A stretch of 64,000 nt of DNA from J014 sp964486055 (lineage in GTDB: Bacteria > Acidobacteriota > Blastocatellia > Pyrinomonadales > Pyrinomonadaceae): assembly GCA_964486055.1 (NCBI GenBank), contig CAZALE010000006.1, positions 62,001 through 126,000 of the forward strand. The letters are read 5' to 3'. Below, piece by piece: positions 51,901-61,124 of the stretch; position 1 is the stretch's first letter, and each line of letters begins with the position of its first letter. Position numbers and translations under genes: made by a program. Below the pieces are notes generated by a model. That model ran no database searches. It was not told the origin of the DNA and saw nothing but the letters and a program-made list of their open reading frames with translations.

Positions 51901-52779
51901 CTCTTTTTGAATGCCCTTGCTCATTCTGAAAGTATGGAATATTACTGTCGCAAGGATAATAAATCCGCCGAGAATGGCCCATTTCGATGGTATCTCTCTC
52001 AAAAATAAGAAAACCCAAACGGGATTTAAAAGAGGTTCTATAAATCCTATAATGCTTGCATCTAGTGGTCGTACGCCTCTGGAAATACCGTCTGTGAATA
52101 GAATGTATGCCAGTCCTATCTGGAAAGCTCCTAGAAAGATCACTGCTATTATATCGTTCGCATTGGGCTGTGGTGGATCGTTAGCTAGTAAAGGTAACAT
52201 AATCAGCACCGCGAGTATATTGCCATAGAAAACTGAAATAGCTGGGTTAGGATTTTCTACCGATTTCGGATGTCTTAAAAAAATGAAATAAAGGCCAAAA
52301 AATATGCCTGAAAGCAGTGCTGCAATGTTTCCTAGGTAAACGTTTGGGGCAGTATCTGTTTTTAGATTGCTATCCACAAAGAATAAAGCCATGCCTGCTA
52401 AGCATAAAATGACTGTGAGAAGATCTGAATAACGGAATCTTTCACCTAGTATCAAAGGAGATAAGAGCAAGATATAAATCGGTGCGGTATATTGCAGAAA
52501 TATAGCGTTAGCAGCATAAGTTAATTTCGTGGCATATACAAAACTAGAAAGTGTAGCTGCATACAAAAATGCAGTGAAGATCGTAAAGATGTTGATTTTA
52601 AGTCCTTTGTTATAGGTGAAAACTCCCACGACGATTGCAGCTATCAAGGATCTACCTGCATTGACTGCGAAAGCATTGAGAGTCGTCAATTTAATAAATA
52701 GACCACCTGTCGACCACAATAAAACCGCCAGTAGTACAGAGACCACTGGCGGGATTCTATTGATCTGCCATTTAATCAT
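51886..52779 (-). CDS. EamA/DMT family transporter
   Basis: The 297-aa protein has ten hydrophobic helices in two EamA halves, starting with RIPPVVSVLLAVLLWSTGGLFI and with a second half from VYLGNIAALLSGIFFGLYFIFL. These membrane proteins export metabolites such as amino acids or drugs. The substrate is unknown. It is convergent with the flippase gene (15-bp overlap) and is followed on its strand by no obvious partner. The gene ahead of it on the minus strand is the ferredoxin-domain protein. Confidence 0.87.
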   Translation of the reverse strand: MIKWQINRIPPVVSVLLAVLLWSTGGLFIKLTTLNAFAVNAGRSLIAAIVVGVFTYNKGLKINIFTIFTAFLYAATLSSFVYATKLTYAANAIFLQYTAPIYILLLSPLILGERFRYSDLLTVILCLAGMALFFVDSNLKTDTAPNVYLGNIAALLSGIFFGLYFIFLRHPKSVENPNPAISVFYGNILAVLIMLPLLANDPPQPNANDIIAVIFLGAFQIGLAYILFTDGISRGVRPLDASIIGFIEPLLNPVWVFLFLREIPSKWAILGGFIILATVIFHTFRMSKGIQKELKPE

Positions 52780-52876
52780 TGCTTTTTACTTGATGCCTTC
52801 TTTCGCAGCCTAAGTTTTTTAATTAACTGCTATATCAGGCATTATTTATCTGTAGATCAAGATTAAAGCTCGATGG

Positions 52877-53911
52877 TTAGGTTAATTTATTTTTGACAAC
52901 TTCGCGAATAATCTCACGATTTCTTCTAGCAGAAGTTGTAGCCCCCTCTAAAACTTCTTCTTCTATGCCATATATGTCTTTACCAAAAACGCCATTCCAA
53001 GGCGGGATTACTATTGTCACATTCCCTTGTACTTTTGCTTGACAAGCAAGTCTTAAAAACGGTTTTGGTTCTTCCGGCTGATTGTAGCCAAAAAATTTCA
53101 TTCTTTTTCTCTCTAATCTTTGGACTTCTGAGAGTTTCTCTTGTCCACCCAAGATTCCAATCCAACAGCTGCCACAAGCTGCACTCTTGCACTCCACTGG
53201 TATTGGTCCTTCAAGACATCTTTCATCCGTTTTTACGTTACATCTAGCGGCTGCAGAGGTAATCTCTTCGTTTAAGTAGGCTTTGAATCTTCCTGTTCTA
53301 CTGGATTCATCAAATATCACGGAATATTGCTTATCTATTGTTCTCAAAAATCCGAAGATTCCTTGGGAGTCATCCTTAGCTCTCTCCTTGACGATTTGAT
53401 CCGGAGATTTCTTAGCCCAGTCGCCATTCAAAAAAACCTTGCCCTCAGAGTTTTTAAAGTTTTCAAAGCCAGCTTGAACTATCGTCATCAATCCGACTAA
53501 TGATATGCCTAAGGTTAGACTTCTATCGACACCAGTCTTTTTAGCTACTAAGTCAGCGACAGAAAGAGCTAGTGATCGAAGGTCTTGCTCATCGTCGAAT
53601 GCTTCGGATTTTTCAATCAAAGCTTCTTTAACTTCTTTCCAAAAACGATGTCCATATAAAAACTTGTGTGACGAGTCTATCTGATTTTTAAGTTGAAAGT
53701 TGCCTCTTATTTGAAATCTTCTAATAATCTCATCCCATGTATCTTGATTTTCCTGTAGATATCGAAAGAACTTTAAGGGAAAGAATCTAAACCACACTTG
53801 CGTGGCATTTCTGTCCACCTGATGTATCTCTGGAAGAAGTTTTTCGACCGTTTTGAGCCAATCCCCTTCTTCGAAGCGATTTAAAAACTCTTCAAATCTC
53901 ATACTCCACAT
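52877..53911 (-). CDS. Plant-type [2Fe-2S] ferredoxin-domain protein with helical N-terminus
   Basis: The 344-aa protein has about 200 residues of unknown helical region, then an [2Fe-2S] ferredoxin domain. Cysteines follow the C-x4-C-x2-C...C rule in PVECKSAACGSCWIGILGG and later RLACQAKVQGNVTIVIPPW. A hydrophobic patch (LGISLVGLMTIVQAGF) lies near residue 135. I cannot name its partner. It might deliver electrons to a membrane or soluble redox enzyme. The start at 53911 is chosen over 53902 without strong support. Confidence 0.75.
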   Translation of the reverse strand: MWSMRFEEFLNRFEEGDWLKTVEKLLPEIHQVDRNATQVWFRFFPLKFFRYLQENQDTWDEIIRRFQIRGNFQLKNQIDSSHKFLYGHRFWKEVKEALIEKSEAFDDEQDLRSLALSVADLVAKKTGVDRSLTLGISLVGLMTIVQAGFENFKNSEGKVFLNGDWAKKSPDQIVKERAKDDSQGIFGFLRTIDKQYSVIFDESSRTGRFKAYLNEEITSAAARCNVKTDERCLEGPIPVECKSAACGSCWIGILGGQEKLSEVQRLERKRMKFFGYNQPEEPKPFLRLACQAKVQGNVTIVIPPWNGVFGKDIYGIEEEVLEGATTSARRNREIIREVVKNKLT

Positions 53912-54075
53912 CCACTATGCTTTTCGGTGAAAATTTTACTTTAACAAAACATATAAGAAAAGCAAAGCGTTAATTAATGCGTAACTTATTAAAATTCCTG
54001 AAACTTGACGATGCAGAAATCCGAAATGTAAAATCAAACTACGAAATACTAAGCAATAAAGAGATATTTAATCGT

Positions 54076-54738
54076 ATGAAGAAAATTATCAGCTTGATTT
54101 TTATTCTACTCGGCTTATTTGGCTGTGAATCGCAACAACAGCAAAAGGTCGATAAAAAAACTTCAGTGACTACGTATGAAGATTTATATGCGAAAGCTCC
54201 ATCAGGTGCTACCCCAGCGCATTTTAAAGGAGGACAGAATGCAGCTGTAGTCATCGAGGAATTTGCTGATTTTCAATGCCCAACCTGTGCTTTACTTCAT
54301 CCGACTGTTCAAGAGCTTTTAGCTGCTTACGGTGAAAAGATAAAGGTTATTTTTAGGAACTTCCCGTTGCCGATGCACTCGAAGGCTTTTGATGCAGCAT
54401 TAGCAGCCGAAGCTGCTGGTTTACAGGGTAAATTTTGGGAGATGCAGAACCTCTTGTTCGTAAATCAAAAATCATGGGCGACCAGTCAAGATCATCGTAA
54501 AGTTTTTGAAGACTATGCTCAAAAATTGGGCTTGGATGTAGAGAAGTTTAAAGCAGATATGGCGAGCTTAACTACACGATCAAGAGTGGAAAAAGATATT
54601 GAACGAGGTAAAGCCTTGAAAGTAATGTCTACTCCGAGTTTTTTCATCAATGGCAAGCCACTGAATTTTGAAGATACTGAGTTTCAAAGGTTCCGTGCAG
54701 TCATAGAATCAGAACTACAAAAAAGCAGAGGTAATTGA
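54076..54738 (+). CDS. DsbA-like lipoprotein thiol oxidoreductase
   Basis: The product is 220 aa from the ATG at 54076. An upstream in-frame ATG at 53977 would put 33 residues before the signal. The lipobox LFGC gives C17 as the lipid-modified cysteine. The DsbA-type thioredoxin domain has FADFQCPTCALLHPT (C68, C71), IFRNFPLPMHSKAFDAALAAEAA and the cis-proline loop STPSFFING. These proteins form or isomerise disulfides outside the cytoplasm. The VKOR gene follows and overlaps, suggesting that VKOR reoxidises it. Confidence 0.88.
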   Translation: MKKIISLIFILLGLFGCESQQQQKVDKKTSVTTYEDLYAKAPSGATPAHFKGGQNAAVVIEEFADFQCPTCALLHPTVQELLAAYGEKIKVIFRNFPLPMHSKAFDAALAAEAAGLQGKFWEMQNLLFVNQKSWATSQDHRKVFEDYAQKLGLDVEKFKADMASLTTRSRVEKDIERGKALKVMSTPSFFINGKPLNFEDTEFQRFRAVIESELQKSRGN

Positions 54739-54746
54739 GATCAAAA

Positions 54747-55196
54747 ATGAGTCTTTTTTTTCAGCAAGGAAAACTCTCGATAAAAGCAGAGTTTCTAATG
54801 GCTCTCTTAGGTCTCGTAGGCTTGACTGATGCAATCTATCTAACAATACATCATTATACTGCTAAACCAGTTCCTTGTAGTCTAGTCGATGGCTGTGAAA
54901 AAGTATTGACCAGCGATTATGCAGTCATGTTTGGCATGCCCATTGCGCTTTTTGGGGCTGTCGCCTATTTATCGGTGATCATTTTGACGCTTTTATCAGT
55001 CTTTAATAAAAAATTTCACTATCTGCTACTTATCCAAACAACCACAATGGCCATCATCTCTGCCTGGTTAGTATACATACAAGCTTTCGTAATCGAGTCA
55101 TTTTGCCAATTCTGCCTTCTATCTGCTGCCGTTTCTTTTACTTTGTTTGCAATTAGTCTTTTCAATCTAGCTAAAATACTAGCTAAATCTGAATAA
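54747..55196 (+). CDS. VKOR-family quinone-linked disulfide-forming membrane protein
   Basis: The product is 149 aa from the ATG at 54747. A TTG at 54735 overlapping the dsbA-like stop would add four residues; neither start has a strong ribosome site. It has four hydrophobic helices and two cysteine pairs: C44/C50 in PCSLVDGC and C120/C123 in ESFCQFC, the active-site CxxC of bacterial VKOR. The enzyme oxidises a DsbA partner and passes electrons to quinone, replacing DsbB. With the preceding DsbA-like gene it makes a complete oxidative folding pair. Confidence 0.9.
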   Translation: MSLFFQQGKLSIKAEFLMALLGLVGLTDAIYLTIHHYTAKPVPCSLVDGCEKVLTSDYAVMFGMPIALFGAVAYLSVIILTLLSVFNKKFHYLLLIQTTTMAIISAWLVYIQAFVIESFCQFCLLSAAVSFTLFAISLFNLAKILAKSE

Positions 55197-55317
55197 TCTT
55201 AAATTGAAACTACTTTTATGATTTTAGCGAAATTAATAATTGGAAGTTTTAGGTTTTTGAAATTTGGCAGATGCGGCTTAATCGTTTATTTTAGTTATTA
55301 AGCAGGAGCTAACAAAG

Positions 55318-55872
55318 GTGAGTTCAATACTCCAGCGCATCGCCAGAAAAGATAGAGCCGCCGTAGAAGAGTGCATAGAGACTTATGGCAGGCTCATCTG
55401 GGCTTTAGCCCGCAAAATGTGCCCGAATAAAGAAGAGGCTGAGGATGCGGTGCAGGAGATATTTATTGACATTTGGAAAAATGCTGATAAATTTGATCCC
55501 TCTCAGTCCTCGGAAATGACTTTTGTTGCGATGATAGCGAGACGTCGCTTAATTGATCGTTTGAGGAAATTTAGAAGGCAGCCCCCAATGGAAGTACTGG
55601 AGAACCTGACCTCAGGTCCATTTCAGAGCCACAAGGATATTCAGAATTGCATCGAAGCTAAACAAGCAATAGAGGCTCTGAATCAGTTGAGGCCTGAACA
55701 ACGCCAAGTACTACATCTTTCGATATGCCTTGGCCTGTCGCATCAGGAGATCTCAACGCTTACGGGGATGCCAATAGGAACAGTAAAATCTCATGCTCGT
55801 CGTGGGTTAATAAAAGTTAGAGAACTTCTCGGCCTCGACGATAGAAATAATCTCAAGGGGGCAACAGCATGA
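55318..55872 (+). CDS. ECF sigma factor (sigma-70 family)
   Basis: The 184-aa protein has sigma region 2 (YGRLIWALARKMCPNKEEAEDAVQEIFIDIWKN, then FVAMIARRRLIDRLRKF) and region 4 (HLSICLGLSHQEISTLTGMPIGTVKSHARRGL), without regions 1 or 3, as in ECF factors. It begins with GTG after AGGAG. The downstream anti-sigma gene overlaps by 4 nt, and both probably respond together to an envelope signal. Its promoter targets are not evident here. Confidence 0.93.
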   Translation: MSSILQRIARKDRAAVEECIETYGRLIWALARKMCPNKEEAEDAVQEIFIDIWKNADKFDPSQSSEMTFVAMIARRRLIDRLRKFRRQPPMEVLENLTSGPFQSHKDIQNCIEAKQAIEALNQLRPEQRQVLHLSICLGLSHQEISTLTGMPIGTVKSHARRGLIKVRELLGLDDRNNLKGATA

Positions 55873-56708
55873 AAGAAAAAGATGAAGAAAAACTTCTGGA
55901 TCTTCTATCGGGCAAGACCTTCTCTAATCTTGAAGACGATGAATTGCTAGAGCTTCAACAGCTCGAGGAGGAGTTTCCAGAAGTTGCTAAGATATCCAAA
56001 TCTTTTGAATTAACTGCTGTAGCCATTCAATTGGCTGATTTGGATATCTCTGAACCGCTACCCAATAATCTAAAAGCAAAAATTTTGCTAGAGGCAGAAA
56101 AGTTCTTTAGTGAGGAGCAATCGAAGCGGCATCAACAGATTCGAAATGAAACTAAAGTAGTCGTCGACGAAGAGAAAAGAATACCTTTATTTGGCTGGCT
56201 AGGATGGGCGGTAGCTGGAGTTGCATGCATCGCTCTCGCGGTGAATCTTTACCTGACTCATTTTCAAAACCCCCAATCGACAACAGTTTCTCAATCATCA
56301 ACTCAAACTCAGCCAAAGCCACCTTCGCTTGCAGAAGAAAGAGAAAAATTGCTTTCCCTTCCTGATGCTATAATGCTCCAATGGCACAGTCCATCTAATC
56401 CAAAACAGATAGTGGGAGATCTCGTATGGAGCAATTCGGCTCAAAAGGGGTTTGTAAGGTTTTATAATCTTCCCGCAAATGATCCGAGCAGAGAGACTTA
56501 TCAGCTGTGGATTGTGGATGAGTCACAAAAATATCCGATCGATGGTGGACTATTTAACGTCAATACACAAGGCGAGATTATTTTGCCGATAGATGCACGC
56601 TTAAAAGTCGAGAAACCAAAAATGTTTGCTGTAACCGCAGAAAAACCCGGTGGTGTTGTGGTTTCAGATCTCAAAAAAGTCATGGCAGTAGCAAAAATTG
56701 AAACCTAA
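55869..56708 (+). CDS. Anti-sigma factor, RskA-type
   Basis: The 279-aa protein has an N-terminal helical sigma-binding segment, then one membrane helix (LFGWLGWAVAGVACIALAVNLYL, about residues 100-123) and a linker rich in Ser, Thr and Gln. Its periplasmic C-terminal domain has the RskA pattern GFVRFYNLPANDPSRETYQLWIV and PKMFAVTAEKPGGV. The order sigma then RskA with 4-nt overlap supports the assignment. It presumably holds the ECF sigma inactive until the periplasmic domain is cleaved or alters. Confidence 0.87.
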   Translation: MKEKDEEKLLDLLSGKTFSNLEDDELLELQQLEEEFPEVAKISKSFELTAVAIQLADLDISEPLPNNLKAKILLEAEKFFSEEQSKRHQQIRNETKVVVDEEKRIPLFGWLGWAVAGVACIALAVNLYLTHFQNPQSTTVSQSSTQTQPKPPSLAEEREKLLSLPDAIMLQWHSPSNPKQIVGDLVWSNSAQKGFVRFYNLPANDPSRETYQLWIVDESQKYPIDGGLFNVNTQGEIILPIDARLKVEKPKMFAVTAEKPGGVVVSDLKKVMAVAKIET

Positions 56709-56778
56709 TACACATTCTTTCCGTCTATTAAATTCAAAGAAAATAACTCAAATCGTTAAAAAGGGAGTACAAGAAAAA

Positions 56779-59577
56779 ATGAAACTGACTAAGTTTTACA
56801 CCTTGCTGGTGATATTTTCGATTATTGGCTCGCCGATAAGCTTGCTTGCTCAAAGCAAGTTAGGGAGTTTGCAACAGATAAAATATGAAGAATTCAGATT
56901 AAAAAATGGATTGCGAGTCATAATGCATGTTGATCGCTCTGTTCCGATAGTTGCAGTTAATGTTTGGTATCACGTTGGCTCAAAAAATGAGGTGCCTGGC
57001 CGAACAGGTTTCGCACATTTATTTGAGCATATGATGTTTCAGGGCTCTAAAAATTATGATGATGATTATTTCAAGCCACTGCAAGAGGCTGGAGCAACTA
57101 TAAACGGCTCAACAAATGCTGATCGTACGAATTATTTCGAAGTTCTGCCATCGAACTTTCTAGAATTGGCTCTTTTCATGGAAGCGGATAGAATGGGCGG
57201 GCTTCTGGAGGCAATGACTCAAGAGAAGTTGGATAATCAGAGAGATGTTGTTAAGAACGAACGCCGCCAACGCTACGACAATCAACCCTACGGAACAGCT
57301 TTCGAGAAAATATCAGAACTGATGTATCCAAAAGATCATCCGTATAGCTGGACAACTATAGGATCGCTAAAGGATCTAACTGCTGCTTCAATGGACGATG
57401 TGAAAGCATTCTTCAGACAATATTATGTGCCTAACAACGCTACCTTGGTTATAGCCGGTGATTTTGACCCCGCTCAAGCTAAAAAATGGGTTGAAAAATA
57501 TTTTGGACCAATACCGACAGGCTCTGAGATTCCTCGTCCCAACCCACCTCAACCAAAACTTGATAAGGAAATTCGCGCGACTTATGAAGACGCTGTTCAA
57601 CTCCCAAGACTTTACATGCTTTGGCACACGGTGCCACTCAAGCATAAAGATAAACCGGCATTAGATCTGCTTGCGACAATACTTTCATTTGGCCGTGGTT
57701 CAAGACTTCAATCGAAATTGATTTACGAAAGACAACTGTCACAGGATGTTTTCGCAGCTCATTCTTCAAGAGAAATCGCAGGATTGTTTCAAATAGTTTC
57801 AACCGCAAGACCAGGCAAATCTCTTAACGATATAGAGCAGGAGATAAAAAGTCAGCTCGAACGGATCAAAAAAGAAGCTCCGACTGAAGAAGAATTAGCT
57901 AGGGCACTCAATCAAGCCGAGTTGAGTATAATATCTGGTTTGCAAACAGTGCTTTCGAAGGCGGATGCTTTGAATGAAAACGCCGTCTTTTACGGAAACC
58001 CTGATAGATTTGCAGAGGAACTTGAAGAATACAGAAGAGTAACTCCTGCAGATATCTCACGTGTTGCCGAGCAATATCTCACAGATAAACTTCTGGTGAT
58101 GAGCATTGTCCCTGGGAAAAAACCAGCATCACAAAACATTACAGGTGAAGAAAATAAACCTACCTCTACACCTGGTAAAAAAGCAGAAAAGAAAAATCTG
58201 ACCGTCAACCTTCCCAAACCAGGTCCTGATCCTCAATTTTCATTACCGAAAATAGAAAAGCAGAAGCTCTCAAATGGTCTTGAGGTTTGGATGGTAAGAA
58301 AACCAGAATTACCGTTGGTTTCGATGAATATGGTCTTTAAGACCGGAGCTACCTCTGATCCTATCGATCGTGCAGGTCTCGCCCTTCTGACCGCTGATTT
58401 ACTCGATAACGGCACTAAAACTAGATCAGCGGTAGATATCGCAAATCAAATTCAGTCTTTAGGAGCTAACCTTTTTACAGCTGCTAGTTGGGATGATTCC
58501 AGAGTTTCTGCATTTACTCTCTCCAAGAATTTAGATAAAGTGCTGGATATTTTTGCAGATGTCATAACCAATCCAGTATTTCCAGAATCTGAGCTTGAGA
58601 CAGTAAGAAGGCGGCTTCTGGTAGGATTTTTACAAAGAAAGGATAATCCGAATCTGATTTCCGACGTCGCCTACAACTCATTACTGTACGGTAAAAACCA
58701 TCCATACGGGAAGCCGATAAATGGCTACGAAAATACAATTAGAGCGATTACTAGAGACGATATTCAAAAGTTTTACTCTAGCTACTATCGTCCAAATAAC
58801 GCTGTGTTGATAGCTGTCGGTGATATAGATAAGAAAACTCTGATTCCGAAATTGGAGAAAGCCTTCTCTGAATGGAAGTCAGCAGAAATTCCTAAGGAAT
58901 CAGTACCAACAAACCTTCAATTTGATAAACCTGGAATTTACATAGTAGATAGACCAGGAGCGGCACAATCGGTTATTTCCATAGGTCATATAGGAGTTGC
59001 CCGAAATAATCCGGATTACATCCCACTCATTGTTATGAATTCAATTCTTGGTGGACAATTTTCCTCACGTGTAAACATGAATTTAAGAGAAGATAAGGGT
59101 TATACTTACGGGGCAAGAACCGCTTGGAGTTTCCGCAGAGGGCCAGGTCCATTTGCGGCGTCAGCAGACGTGCAAACAGCTGTCACCAAAGAAGCCGTGG
59201 TAGAGTTTCTAAAAGAACTCAATGGCATAAGAGGATCAATTCCTATCACCAAACAAGAGCTCGAGTATAACAAGCAGAGTATAATTCGGCGATATCCGCA
59301 AGGATTTGAAACCATTAGCCAAATAGCTAATCAGCTTTCAAGCCTCTTTATTTATGACCTTCCCGACAGTTACTTCAATGAATTCATTCAGAAGGTCAAT
59401 GCGGTCACTATCGAAGATGTAAATCGAGTAGCTCAAAAGTACATACAACCTGAAAAAATGGCTATATTGATAGTCGGAGATAGAAAGGTAATTGAACCAG
59501 AACTCAAAAAGATCGAGGGATGGGAACAAAAAATAACTTACCTTGATCCGGAAGGTAATCCAATAAAAATCGAGTAA
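56779..59577 (+). CDS. Exported M16 (insulinase) family zinc peptidase, two-domain
   Basis: The product is 932 aa from the ATG at 56779, which is preceded by GGGAG and starts a normal signal peptide (FYTLLVIFSIIGSPISLLA). The open frame runs back to 56698. The first M16 half has the inverted zinc motif HLFEH in GFAHLFEHMMFQG near residue 80 and a glutamate in KNERRQRYDNQ near residue 155. The second half (from about residue 500) has SLGANLFTAASWDD and lacks the HxxEH motif, as in the inactive partner domain of fused M16B proteins. A low-complexity linker (Thr, Lys, Pro) joins the halves. It is probably a periplasmic peptidase. It closes the sigma/anti-sigma region and is ended by a strong hairpin. 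Confidence 0.92.
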   Translation: MKLTKFYTLLVIFSIIGSPISLLAQSKLGSLQQIKYEEFRLKNGLRVIMHVDRSVPIVAVNVWYHVGSKNEVPGRTGFAHLFEHMMFQGSKNYDDDYFKPLQEAGATINGSTNADRTNYFEVLPSNFLELALFMEADRMGGLLEAMTQEKLDNQRDVVKNERRQRYDNQPYGTAFEKISELMYPKDHPYSWTTIGSLKDLTAASMDDVKAFFRQYYVPNNATLVIAGDFDPAQAKKWVEKYFGPIPTGSEIPRPNPPQPKLDKEIRATYEDAVQLPRLYMLWHTVPLKHKDKPALDLLATILSFGRGSRLQSKLIYERQLSQDVFAAHSSREIAGLFQIVSTARPGKSLNDIEQEIKSQLERIKKEAPTEEELARALNQAELSIISGLQTVLSKADALNENAVFYGNPDRFAEELEEYRRVTPADISRVAEQYLTDKLLVMSIVPGKKPASQNITGEENKPTSTPGKKAEKKNLTVNLPKPGPDPQFSLPKIEKQKLSNGLEVWMVRKPELPLVSMNMVFKTGATSDPIDRAGLALLTADLLDNGTKTRSAVDIANQIQSLGANLFTAASWDDSRVSAFTLSKNLDKVLDIFADVITNPVFPESELETVRRRLLVGFLQRKDNPNLISDVAYNSLLYGKNHPYGKPINGYENTIRAITRDDIQKFYSSYYRPNNAVLIAVGDIDKKTLIPKLEKAFSEWKSAEIPKESVPTNLQFDKPGIYIVDRPGAAQSVISIGHIGVARNNPDYIPLIVMNSILGGQFSSRVNMNLREDKGYTYGARTAWSFRRGPGPFAASADVQTAVTKEAVVEFLKELNGIRGSIPITKQELEYNKQSIIRRYPQGFETISQIANQLSSLFIYDLPDSYFNEFIQKVNAVTIEDVNRVAQKYIQPEKMAILIVGDRKVIEPELKKIEGWEQKITYLDPEGNPIKIE

Positions 59578-59622
59578 AAGGGTTTCTAACCAAACTCGAT
59601 TGCTAATCTAACTGCTACCACT

Positions 59623-59656
59623 GGGCATGGCATAAGAGAACATTTATGCCATGCCC
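59623..59656 (+). terminator. Perfect hairpin after the M16 peptidase gene
   Basis: GGGCATGGCATAA (59623-59635) and TTATGCCATGCCC (59644-59656) form 13 perfect base pairs with an 8-nt loop, then GAGATTTTAGTTT. It is 45 nt past the stop. Confidence 0.72.
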
Positions 59657-59989
59657 GAGATTTTAGTTTAAGAGTCCACATAGCATCTAGTCATTATTAA
59701 AGCTTACCCAGACGTGCAGCTTATCTTCATGAATTTGTAGGATTCTATCTCTCTTAAATAATTCGGTCTTAGAATTAAATTGATCGCTGATGAATATATT
59801 CATTTCATCCATGAAATCGCGTCTATAAAGCTTTCAACATATGTTTCACTCGATAATTCAAGCAAATATCTTCAAGTAATATAGTTTTTCGTAATCCAAT
59901 GAATTTCAAGTATAGGTTGCTGCGTTGATAGTTTTTCTCAATTAAATTAAGATTATTGGATGCCAAAACATCCTAAGGAGCGTTTAAAT
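59657..59989. other. Non-coding gap upstream of the cupin gene with two palindromes
   Basis: These 333 bp contain no gene I would support. TGAATATATTCA (59791-59802) is a perfect 12-bp palindrome, and ATTTCAT-CC-ATGAAAT (59802-59817) follows at once, so two palindromes share a base about 175-200 bp upstream of the cupin start. Operator function is speculative. Confidence 0.4.
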
Positions 59990-60298
59990 ATGTATCGGGT
60001 TGAGAGATGGAAGGAAGTCTATAAACCTAATGCAGCGATGTTGAGAAAAATAATGGTTGATGAAGGATATAGGGTTTATCAATGGAGTGATGATCCTTCA
60101 GCGGTATATCCGGTACATAAGCATGAGAACGAACAATCTCATTGGATAATTTCAGGTCAATTGGAACTGACGATTGAAAATGTTGGGACTTTTGTTCTGG
60201 GTCCAGGTGACCGAGATTTTATGCCGGCGGGTACTTACCATTCTGCTAGAGTCGTTAGCTCTGAGCCAGTTGTTTATCTAATAGGAGAAAAAATATAA
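59990..60298 (+). CDS. Small cupin-domain protein
   Basis: The product is 102 aa from the ATG at 59990, supported by AAGGAG 9 nt upstream; an ATG at 59960 is also in frame. A single conserved cupin fold is seen: VYPVHKHENEQSHWIISGQLELTI (two His and a Glu/Gln cluster for metal) and FVLGPGDRDFMPAGTYHSARV. It could bind a metal and a small ligand or act as an isomerase or dioxygenase; no substrate is indicated. It stands alone, convergent with hisF by 55 bp. Confidence 0.8.
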   Translation: MYRVERWKEVYKPNAAMLRKIMVDEGYRVYQWSDDPSAVYPVHKHENEQSHWIISGQLELTIENVGTFVLGPGDRDFMPAGTYHSARVVSSEPVVYLIGEKI

Positions 60299-60353
60299 AA
60301 GCTGCGTAACAACTTATTCTTCATCCATTTGCTTCAGACTTAAATTATTAGCG

Positions 60354-61124
60354 TTAAGCTGAGTCTCTTATGAAACGAACCGATATTCCATTCATTGAAA
60401 GATACTCTTTGAGAGCTTGTATTTCGATATTTCTGAAATGAAACACGCTAGCTGCTAAGGCGGCATCTGCCATACCATACAAAAATACATCTCGGAAATG
60501 AATGGGTTCTCCAGCTCCACCGGATGCAATAACTGGTATCTTCACGATTTCTGATACAGCCTTCGTCAGCTCCAGGTCAAAGCCAGATTTTGTGCCATCT
60601 GCATCCATGGAGGTTAAAAGTATCTCACCAGCACCCATCTCTGCCCCCTGTTTTGCCCATTCTACTGCATCTAGCTCAGTTTCAATTCTTCCGCCGTTTA
60701 AAAAGACCTTGAATTTTTTGTTTATTTTTTTTGCATCAATTGCTAAAACTATACACTGCGAACCAAAACGCTTAGCTGATTCGGCTAAAATCTCTGGATT
60801 TCTGACGGCATATGTATTTATCGAGACTTTATCAGCTCCAGATTCGAGTAAGACCTCAATATCATGTATTGAATTGATCCCACCTCCTACGGTAAATGGA
60901 ATATTGATCTGTTGTGCAATTCTTTTCACGAGTTGAACTAAAGTCTTACGTTTTTCGTTTGTTGCTGTTATGTCTAAGAATACGAGCTCATCAGCCCCTT
61001 GTATCGAATATTCAAATGCTAATTCAACTGGATCTCCCGCATCTCGCAGATTAACAAAGTTAGTGCCTTTAACAGTTCTTCCATCTTTTACATCTAAACA
61101 AGGGATTATGCGCTTTGCAAGCAT
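60354..61124 (-). CDS. hisF: Imidazole glycerol phosphate synthase, cyclase subunit
   Basis: The 256-aa TIM-barrel enzyme forms IGP and AICAR from PRFAR with ammonia from HisH. It starts MLAKRIIPCLDVKDGRTVKG (catalytic D11) and has the phosphate sites FTVGGGI and ASGGAGE. A catalytic Asp lies near residue 130 in VLAIDAKK. LLTSMDADGTKSGFD is typical. It overlaps hisA by 19 nt and is the last gene of the operon in this window; no hisI follows downstream. Confidence 0.95.
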   Translation of the reverse strand: MLAKRIIPCLDVKDGRTVKGTNFVNLRDAGDPVELAFEYSIQGADELVFLDITATNEKRKTLVQLVKRIAQQINIPFTVGGGINSIHDIEVLLESGADKVSINTYAVRNPEILAESAKRFGSQCIVLAIDAKKINKKFKVFLNGGRIETELDAVEWAKQGAEMGAGEILLTSMDADGTKSGFDLELTKAVSEIVKIPVIASGGAGEPIHFRDVFLYGMADAALAASVFHFRNIEIQALKEYLSMNGISVRFIRDSA

